Assembly: GCA_041568335.1 (NCBI GenBank)
Contig: JBFFZZ010000180.1
Location: forward strand, 1-6,379
Origin: WVWW01 sp041568335
GTDB lineage: Bacteria > Acidobacteriota > Polarisedimenticolia > Polarisedimenticolales > Polarisedimenticolaceae
Length of the DNA: 6,379 nucleotides
Direction: 5' to 3'
The position numbers and the translations under genes were made by a program. This document shows positions 1 to 4,672 of this stretch, piece after piece. The notes beneath the pieces were generated by a model. It worked only from the letters and a program-made list of their open reading frames with translations. It made no database searches and was not told where the DNA came from. Position 1 is the stretch's first letter. The number at the start of each line of letters is the position of its first letter.

Positions 1-337
1 CGGGCGCGGCCCCGCGGTCGTAGAAACTCCGGAACAGGGTGATCGTCTCGAGCACCGTCAGCTTCTCGTGTAACCGGGTCTCCTGCAGTTGGATGCCGAG
101 CCGGTTGCGTAGTGCGCGCCCGTCGCCGCGCCAGCGTTCCCCCAGCACGGTCACGTCGCCCTCGTCGGGCGTGAGCAACCCTTCGAAGATCTCGACCGTC
201 GTGGTCTTGCCCGCGCCGTTGGGGCCGAGCAAACCGAAGCATTCGCCGCGTCGCACTTCGAGGTCCAGGCCGTCTACCGCGACGACGTCGCCGTAGCGTT
301 TGACAAGCCCCGTGCATTGGATCGCCGCCGTTTGCAT
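1..337 (-). CDS. ABC transporter ATP-binding protein, ABC-2 type (5' part only; runs off the left edge)
   Basis: The N-terminal 112 residues of an ABC ATPase, which would power export or import of an unknown substrate at the inner membrane with a separate permease. The translation shows an A-loop tyrosine (KRYGDVVAV, Y15), a textbook Walker A motif GPNGAGKTT at residues 38-46, and a Q-loop in GIQLQET with Q85. The phrase 'LQET..HEKLTV.ET..LF.SFY' is typical of the ABC-2/CcmA-DrrA-like branch, whose permeases usually lie just downstream; here that would be outside the window. The signature motif and Walker B are also beyond the edge. ATG at 335-337 is the first possible start, because an in-frame TAG lies four codons upstream. 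No Shine-Dalgarno site precedes it. The gene diverges from the exported-protein gene at 405. The family is certain; the substrate cannot be told from this fragment. Confidence 0.93.
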   Translation of the reverse strand, partial: MQTAAIQCTGLVKRYGDVVAVDGLDLEVRRGECFGLLGPNGAGKTTTVEIFEGLLTPDEGDVTVLGERWRGDGRALRNRLGIQLQETRLHEKLTVLETITLFRSFYDRGAAP

Positions 338-343
338 CGAGGC

Positions 344-349
344 ATTCTA
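344..349 (-). promoter_or_regulatory. Possible -10 box (TAGAAT) placed for a leaderless start of the ABC ATPase gene
   Basis: On the minus strand TAGAAT matches the sigma-70 -10 consensus at five of six bases. Its last base is 7 nt from the A of the ATG at 337, the usual distance from a -10 box to the transcription start. Transcription would then begin at or near the start codon, which agrees with the absence of a Shine-Dalgarno site. No recognisable -35 element lies 16-18 bp upstream, so this rests on one hexamer and its spacing. Confidence 0.3.
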
Positions 350-360
350 CGGGACGATTT

Positions 361-382
361 GCCAGTGGGCCGCCCCGCTGGC
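361..382. promoter_or_regulatory. Imperfect palindrome in the divergent intergenic gap, possible operator
   Basis: The 67-bp gap between two divergent start codons (338-404) contains outer arms GCCAG (361-365) and CTGGC (378-382), with inner arms GGGC (367-370) and GCCC (372-375). Such dyads between divergent genes are often regulator-binding sites, but in DNA this GC-rich, short inverted repeats also arise by chance. No regulator gene is in view. Confidence 0.22.
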
Positions 383-393
383 ATGCTCGGCTC

Positions 394-400
394 GGGAGGT
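394..400 (+). promoter_or_regulatory. Shine-Dalgarno site fixing the start of the exported propeller protein
   Basis: GGGAGGT, with its GGAGG core at 395-399, lies 5 nt before the ATG at 405. It selects this ATG over an in-frame ATG at 300. The upstream start would place 35 residues ahead of the signal peptide and run into the divergent ABC gene. Confidence 0.75.
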
Positions 401-404
401 CGAG

Positions 405-1826
405 ATGCAGCTCGTCCGTCTGTGCTTCGCGGTGGTGATCTTGATCCCGTGGGCCGCCACGGCAGCCTCGACCGACGTGCGGGTCAGCTCCGGGGCCCGG
501 CCGGCGGTCCTCGACCAGGCTGCGTTGCCGGACACCATCGACGCGCTGGCGCTCAGCCCCGATGGCGCCCGCCTGGCCTACGCCCGACCCGCGGCCAGGG
601 AAGGCTTCACCGATCTCGTCTGGCTGGAGGCGGGCGCCACCGAGTCCGATCCGGTGACGATCCAGGGCGACGTCCGCGATCTCGTCTTTCTGGAGGACGG
701 ACGCTCGCTGGCCGGCCTGCACCACCGCCCGGCCAAGAAACGCCAGGGCGATACGTTCCTCTTCACCTGGGCGGGAGATCCCAAGATAAGCCGCATCATG
801 CGCGTTCCACCGTCGTCGAGCGACCTCGATCGCTGGCCCGGTGGCGATGCGCTCCTGCTTGCTTGCCGCAACGAGGTCCGGACGTTTCTCGAGCCCGACT
901 TTCGCAGCGGTCCCCTGTTCAGCTTGCCGGGGGACAACTTCGCGGTGACGTCGCTGGGGAACAGCACGTACGTGGTGGTCGGCCAGGCCGAGGGCCTGTC
1001 GCTCCTCGATTTGTCGATTCCGTCCGGCAGGCTCTCGATGCCGGTGCTGGCAAGCCTGAGAACGCCTGCGCGGGTCGCGGGCCTGGCCGACGACGCCGAG
1101 GGAGACGAGGTCCTGGTTCGGTTGATCGACGGCCGTCTCTTCCTCGCCGCGTTCGATCCGCCCGGCCTGCGGGCGGCGGGATCCGCGACCCATATCGCCG
1201 GACTCGCGAAGGCCGCGAGCGGACCGGTGTTGCCCTTCGCTCGAGGCGTGCAGGCGGTGGCGGAACCGGCCGCGGAACCCGAAATCCTCGTCGCCGAGAT
1301 TCAAGGCGAGCCGGCGACCCGCACACCACCCGGCGAGTCACGCGCGCCGGACGAACCGGAATCTCCACCCGCCGAGCCCGAAACTCGCCCGGCCGATCCA
1401 CCCGCGAAGCCGGAGCTTGACCCACAACCGGAGACGCCACCGGTCGATCCACCCGTGAAGCCGGAGCCCGATGCGGAAACGGAGACGCCCGCCGCCGATC
1501 CACCCGCGAAGCCGGAGCCCGATCCGGAACCGGAGATGCCGCCCGTCGCGGCGAGCCGCCAGATCGAGGGCCAAATCGTCGGCCGGCTCGAGCTCGTGCA
1601 AGCGGTGGTCCTACTCGGTCCGGACAACATCCTCCGCGAAGCCGCGCGGATACGTCCCGACGCCGACGGAACCTGGGGCACGGACGGGCTCGCTCCCGGG
1701 CGCTATCGCATCCAGCTGGACGGCGGTGGGGATCGAGTCCTCGTCGCCGAGCCGCGTTTCCTCATGGTGGACGTGGGCGACCGCCCGACCCGCGCGCCGA
1801 AGATCCGGGCCGTTCGCTCGTTTTGA
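405..1826 (+). CDS. Exported protein: beta-propeller-like region, Pro/Glu repeat linker, Ig-like C-terminal domain
   Basis: A 473-residue protein of unknown specific function. Residues 1-20 form a Sec signal peptide: MQLVR, then a hydrophobic core, with a likely signal peptidase I cut after A18-T19-A20. Residues about 40-300 are rich in short beta-strand-like segments. They include a TolB/WD40-style blade signature, LALSPDGARLAYA, at 48-60, and later blade-like stretches such as VRDLVFLEDGRSLAGL. Residues about 300-384 are a Pro/Glu/Asp-rich low-complexity linker, with three 17-residue repeats at 331-381. From about residue 385 to the end, a beta-rich segment with 'DGTWGTDGLAPGRYRIQL' resembles the carboxypeptidase-regulatory/SdrD-B Ig-like fold, where a G-x-Y turn is typical. 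No catalytic residues are recognisable. A periplasmic or surface binding or scaffolding role is inference. The start is set by the GGAGG at 395-399. The stop overlaps the next gene's start. Confidence 0.85.
   Translation: MQLVRLCFAVVILIPWAATAASTDVRVSSGARPAVLDQAALPDTIDALALSPDGARLAYARPAAREGFTDLVWLEAGATESDPVTIQGDVRDLVFLEDGRSLAGLHHRPAKKRQGDTFLFTWAGDPKISRIMRVPPSSSDLDRWPGGDALLLACRNEVRTFLEPDFRSGPLFSLPGDNFAVTSLGNSTYVVVGQAEGLSLLDLSIPSGRLSMPVLASLRTPARVAGLADDAEGDEVLVRLIDGRLFLAAFDPPGLRAAGSATHIAGLAKAASGPVLPFARGVQAVAEPAAEPEILVAEIQGEPATRTPPGESRAPDEPESPPAEPETRPADPPAKPELDPQPETPPVDPPVKPEPDAETETPAADPPAKPEPDPEPEMPPVAASRQIEGQIVGRLELVQAVVLLGPDNILREAARIRPDADGTWGTDGLAPGRYRIQLDGGGDRVLVAEPRFLMVDVGDRPTRAPKIRAVRSF
1395..1547 (+). 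repeat. Three tandem 51-bp repeats coding a 17-residue Pro/Glu-rich unit
   Basis: Copies start at 1395, 1446 and 1497, exactly 51 bp apart and in frame. Each opens with GATCCACCCG(C/T)GAAGCCGGAG and codes DPP-A/V-KPE followed by a more variable acidic/proline tail. The first 21 bases differ at only one position across the copies, while the tails have diverged. A more degenerate version of the motif (PPAEPETRPA) precedes the first copy. The unit probably forms an extended spacer between the propeller-like and Ig-like domains. It is a candidate for copy-number variation by slippage or recombination. Confidence 0.9.
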
Positions 1827-2683
1827 CCACACCGATCCTGTTCAACGCGGGGGCCGGCCGCGGCAAGCTCCGGAAGGAGCTCGAGCGCCGCGCCAGCGCG
1901 TACGGGCTCGAGCTGGTCTGTGTGGGGGGGGCCGACGAGGCGCGACGAACGGCCGCCGAGCTCGCCGCCTCCCATCCACGCTTCCTCGTGGCCGGTGGTG
2001 ACGGGACCGTGCACCACGCGATTCGTGGGGCGTATCGTGCCGACGTGACGCTGGGCATCGTCGCCGGCGGAACGGGGAACGACTTCGCCCGAGCGCTCGG
2101 CCTGCCGGACGAGCTCGAGCCCGCCCTCGAACGCGCCCTCCGGGGCGAGCCGGTCAACGTCGACATCGGCCGCGCGAGTGACGTACCCTTCGCCGGGATC
2201 GCGGGCGTCGGGATCGTCGCCGATGTCCTGACCTACCTCGAGGATGCGAGTCGTCGTTACCGCGGCAACTGGGTCTACCCGTGGGCGGTCTTGCGGACCG
2301 TCATGTCCTACCGGGCGGTTCATGTCGACGTGGCGTCGGACGGCGGCGAGTTTTCCGGTCCGGTGATGATGGCTGCGGCGGCCAATGCGCCGCGGTTCGG
2401 CGGCGGGATGCGCGCGGCGCCGGACGCCTCGATGCGCGACGGCTTGCTCGACATCGTCGTCCTCGGAGAGACCACCCGGCCCGCTCTGGTGCGGTTGTTG
2501 CCGCGGGTCTACAGGGGAACGCACCTGTCCGATCCCGCCTGCCGGTTCTTCCGCGCGCGCGAGGCCCGCTTCGATTCGAGGCCGACGACGGATATCTACG
2601 CGGACGGCGAGCGGATGCCGGTGCGGACGGGACCGCAGACCATCATCGGCGTGGACCCCGGTGCTCTGCGGGTCGCGGTCTGA
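1823..2683 (+). CDS. Diacylglycerol/lipid kinase, YegS/DgkB type (DAGK catalytic domain)
   Basis: A 286-residue cytoplasmic or membrane-associated kinase that phosphorylates a lipid hydroxyl (diacylglycerol, phosphatidylglycerol or a sphingoid/undecaprenol-like lipid) using ATP. The sequence begins with the family's NxxAGxG nucleotide-site strand (NAGAGRG, 8-14). It continues with the GGDGT signature at 58-62, GGTGNDFAR at 82-90, GGGM at 193-196, DGLLDIVV at 207-213 and a C-terminal DGE at 261-263. All of these are hallmarks of an intact two-domain DAGK-family enzyme, and the length is normal (about 290-310). The start is a TTG at 1823-1825 overlapping the upstream TGA in TTGA. There is no clear Shine-Dalgarno site, so translation probably depends on re-initiation after the upstream gene. 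The exact lipid substrate cannot be read from sequence. Confidence 0.92.
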   Translation: MTTPILFNAGAGRGKLRKELERRASAYGLELVCVGGADEARRTAAELAASHPRFLVAGGDGTVHHAIRGAYRADVTLGIVAGGTGNDFARALGLPDELEPALERALRGEPVNVDIGRASDVPFAGIAGVGIVADVLTYLEDASRRYRGNWVYPWAVLRTVMSYRAVHVDVASDGGEFSGPVMMAAAANAPRFGGGMRAAPDASMRDGLLDIVVLGETTRPALVRLLPRVYRGTHLSDPACRFFRAREARFDSRPTTDIYADGERMPVRTGPQTIIGVDPGALRVAV

Positions 2684-2737
2684 CGGTCTTGGCGGCCGAA
2701 CACCGGCAAAACCGCTAAACTCTGCGACCCTTCGTTC

Positions 2738-2742
2738 AGGAG
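2738..2742 (+). promoter_or_regulatory. Shine-Dalgarno site of the MATE gene
   Basis: AGGAG lies 5 nt before the ATG at 2748 and decides the start. The same frame is open much further upstream (at least from 2385), but only as a shadow inside the lipid kinase gene. Confidence 0.75.
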
Positions 2743-2747
2743 CCTCG

Positions 2748-4103
2748 ATGACAGTCGCGACCACCCCGTCCCACGCGCCCTCGGTCCTGCGCATGGCTGC
2801 GCCGCTGGTCATCTCCTTCTGGATGCGCGCGGCGGTCACGTTTGTCGACACGATCTACGCCGCGCTGCTGGGCGACGCCTCGGTCGCGGCGATCGGGCTC
2901 GTCGTCCCGCTCGAGTTCCTGATGATCGCGGTCTGGGTCGGCCTGTCGACCGGTCTCACCTCGGCGCTTTCGCGGGCGATGGGCGAGCGCCAGGGCGAGA
3001 AGATCTGCCAGTACCTGCGTGTCTGCTGGCGCGCCATCGCCGTCATCGCCCCGGGGTTCACCGTGCTGGGTGCCGCGATCTGGTTCGTGGCGCCGCACAT
3101 GAACCTCGAGGCCAGCGTGGAGCGGGCCTTTCAAATTTACGGGACGGTGATGATCGTGGGGTCGGCGTTCACCACGTACTGGTCGATCGTCCCGGATTCC
3201 CTGGTCAAGGCCCACCAGGACACGCGCTCGACGATGTGGGCGGGAATCTGGAGCAACGTCATCAACGTCGTGCTGAACACGGTTTTTTTGTTCGTCTTCA
3301 AGTGGGGCATCTTCGGCATCGCCTTCTCGACGGTGCTCGGTCGTATCGGCGGACTGGTTTACGCGCTGGCCCGCGCGCGCGTCCACGAGCGCGCCCGCAT
3401 CGCGCATGAGCGCACCCCGCTCACCGATCTCGATCCCCGCCCGGTTCGGAGGGTGCTCGGCCTGGCGATCCCCTCGTCGATGACCTTCGTTTTGATGGCG
3501 CTGGAGACCGCCGTCGTGAACATGTTGCTCGCCGGACGCCAGCACGCCACCGAGGCGATCGCCGCCTACGCGATCTACTACCGCCTGGTGTTGTTTGCCC
3601 TGCAACCGGTGATCGCCGGGGCGGTCGCTCTGCTGCCGTTCGCGGCGTTGCGCTGCGGCTCGGGAGACGTCCACGGGGTCCGACGGGGGTTGCACCAGAT
3701 GATCGGCGCCGCCGCGGTCTACTCGCTGATCGTCGTCGGCCCGATCATGGCGCTGATCTCGCCGTGGCTGGCCACCAGCCTGGCCGAAAGTCCGTTGACC
3801 GCCGAGTACGCGCGCTTTGCGCTCTTCACGATCCCGTTCGCCTGTTTGCTGAGCTCGGTGTTCCTGCTCTGCCGTCCGGTCTTCGAGGCGATGGGACGCG
3901 GGCGACCGGGGCTGTTGATGGCCACGTTGAGGTACGGACTCCTGATGCTCCCGCTGGCCTGGCTCGGGATGCACGAAGCGGAGCGTCTGGGTTATCCGGC
4001 GATCGATGGACTGGTGATCGCGCTGCTGACCGCCTCGGGCGTGTCTTCATTGATCTTCTACGTTTGGATGCGCAACACGCTCAACACCGCCGCCAGGGGC
4101 TAG
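2748..4103 (+). CDS. MATE-family efflux transporter (multidrug/metabolite exporter)
   Basis: A 451-residue inner-membrane antiporter, full length for the family (about 440-480, normally 12 helices in two six-helix bundles). MATE proteins use Na+ or H+ gradients to expel cationic drugs or metabolites. Family features are visible in the first bundle: proline P19, then VDTIYAALLGDASVAAIGL (33-51), then GLSTGLTSALSRAMGER (65-81). A conserved DTRSTMW...SNVINVVLN segment (158-177) is followed by GIFGIAFSTVLGR (187-199). The second bundle restarts at about 234 with RRVLGLAIPSSMTFVLMALE, and a basic, polar stretch at 208-233 forms the usual central cytoplasmic loop. Hydrophobic segments continue to the C-terminus. 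It follows the lipid kinase after 64 bp, so shared transcription is possible. It converges on the next gene with the stop codons overlapping. The substrate is unknown. Confidence 0.94.
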   Translation: MTVATTPSHAPSVLRMAAPLVISFWMRAAVTFVDTIYAALLGDASVAAIGLVVPLEFLMIAVWVGLSTGLTSALSRAMGERQGEKICQYLRVCWRAIAVIAPGFTVLGAAIWFVAPHMNLEASVERAFQIYGTVMIVGSAFTTYWSIVPDSLVKAHQDTRSTMWAGIWSNVINVVLNTVFLFVFKWGIFGIAFSTVLGRIGGLVYALARARVHERARIAHERTPLTDLDPRPVRRVLGLAIPSSMTFVLMALETAVVNMLLAGRQHATEAIAAYAIYYRLVLFALQPVIAGAVALLPFAALRCGSGDVHGVRRGLHQMIGAAAVYSLIVVGPIMALISPWLATSLAESPLTAEYARFALFTIPFACLLSSVFLLCRPVFEAMGRGRPGLLMATLRYGLLMLPLAWLGMHEAERLGYPAIDGLVIALLTASGVSSLIFYVWMRNTLNTAARG

Positions 4104-4594
4104 CGAGCGTCGTCCCGCTTCTCGGGCCGGGCGGGCTTCGTGTCGGGCGACTTGGCCTTCGCCTTGCCCGTCTCGCCCTCGTCTTTTTCGGGTTCGACCT
4201 TGCGTCCGACGAACCCGTCATCGCGTGGCTCTCCGGAAGGATCGCCGGGCCCCTTCAGGGCCTCGTCGGGAATGTAGTTGCCGACGCGGAGATTGCGCTC
4301 CTCGTCGACCATCCCGAACACGTGGACCTCCTTGCCGAGGTGCTTGAGGGCGAGCTCTTGATTCTCCAACGCGTAGGTCGTTCCGTCGCTGGCGAGGAGG
4401 ATCAGCTTGGCGCCCTTCTTGAGACAGGCGAGCGTGTCCTCGACTCCGTCGGGATTCGCGTTCTTCTCGCGACAGTAGGAGTCGACGATCCAACCATCGA
4501 GCCGTACGAGCGTCCGGAACTCCTCCGCCGCGACCGCCGCGACCGGAGCGACAACCGCGATCGTCATCAGCCAGCACAGGAATCGTCGTTGCAT
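4100..4594 (-). CDS. Small exported protein with GWIVDSYC motif (function unknown)
   Basis: A 164-residue protein. Residues 1-23 form a Sec signal peptide: MQRRF, then a hydrophobic Leu/Ala/Val core ending AVAA before EEF. The mature part has GWIVDSYC (34-41, C41), a second cysteine in LACLKKGAKLILLASDGTTYAL (C57), and alternating short strands to about residue 107 (GKEVHVFGMVDEERNLRVGNY). This layout resembles short exported proteins common in Acidobacteria-like genomes, with a GW..DS.C start, a second Cys segment, and a small beta-barrel/OB-like end. I recall some being labelled DUF5818 but cannot verify that here. The two cysteines could form a disulphide or bind a metal; this is inference. 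Residues 130-164 are a highly charged Lys/Glu/Pro tail, probably disordered. GGAGG at 4600-4604 (minus strand) lies 5 nt before the ATG and fixes the start. The stop shares CTAG with the MATE stop. Confidence 0.88.
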   Translation of the reverse strand: MQRRFLCWLMTIAVVAPVAAVAAEEFRTLVRLDGWIVDSYCREKNANPDGVEDTLACLKKGAKLILLASDGTTYALENQELALKHLGKEVHVFGMVDEERNLRVGNYIPDEALKGPGDPSGEPRDDGFVGRKVEPEKDEGETGKAKAKSPDTKPARPEKRDDAR

Positions 4595-4599
4595 CGCCG

Positions 4600-4604
4600 C
4601 CTCC
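4600..4604 (-). promoter_or_regulatory. Shine-Dalgarno site of the small exported protein
   Basis: On the minus strand GGGGGAGG ends 5 nt before the ATG at 4594. It is one of the strongest ribosome binding sites in the window, suggesting efficient translation. Confidence 0.75.
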
Positions 4605-4613
4605 CCCGGGTCG

Positions 4614-4651
4614 TTCAGCCCGTTGCTGAAAGCATACGGGGAGTCCCCCGT
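4614..4651 (-). terminator. Two adjacent hairpins between the dehydrogenase and the small exported protein; possible weak terminator or mRNA structure
   Basis: The 78-bp gap holds two perfect inverted repeats. One is ACGGGG/CCCCGT (4636-4641 and 4646-4651), a 6-bp stem with a 4-nt loop. The other is TTCAGC/GCTGAA (4614-4619 and 4625-4630), a 6-bp stem with a 5-nt loop. In minus-strand order both follow the dehydrogenase stop. Neither is followed by a T-run, so a classical intrinsic terminator is doubtful. They could instead mark an mRNA processing or stabilising site, or be chance in GC-rich DNA. Confidence 0.35.
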
Positions 4652-4672
4652 GCCGGCCAGTGGTCGGGTGGC

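Noticed and set aside
39..296. 85-codon plus-strand open frame at the left edge
   Set aside because: It lies antisense to the Walker A region of the ABC ATPase and is Ser/Arg/Pro-rich, so it is a shadow.
300..404. N-terminal extension of the exported protein to an ATG at 300
   Set aside because: It would bury the signal peptide, lacks a Shine-Dalgarno site and overlaps the divergent ABC ATPase; the ATG at 405 has GGAGG at ideal spacing.
1300..1560. CRISPR-like or regulatory direct repeats
   Set aside because: The repeats are in frame, abut without unique spacers, and encode a Pro/Glu linker; they are coding tandem repeats, not a CRISPR array.
2689..2721. Possible sigma-70 promoter before the MATE gene (TTGGCG and TAAACT)
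   Set aside because: The spacer would be about 21 bp, too long for a normal promoter. TAAACT alone is weak evidence, so it is not listed as a feature.
1703..2851. 382-codon minus-strand open frame opposite the lipid kinase
   Set aside because: It is antisense to a gene with all DAGK motifs and has a His/Arg/Asp-rich composition typical of shadow translations.
2736..3974. 412-codon minus-strand open frame opposite the MATE gene
   Set aside because: Extremely rich in His, Arg, Asp and Gln with no hydrophobic core or motif; a shadow of the MATE gene.
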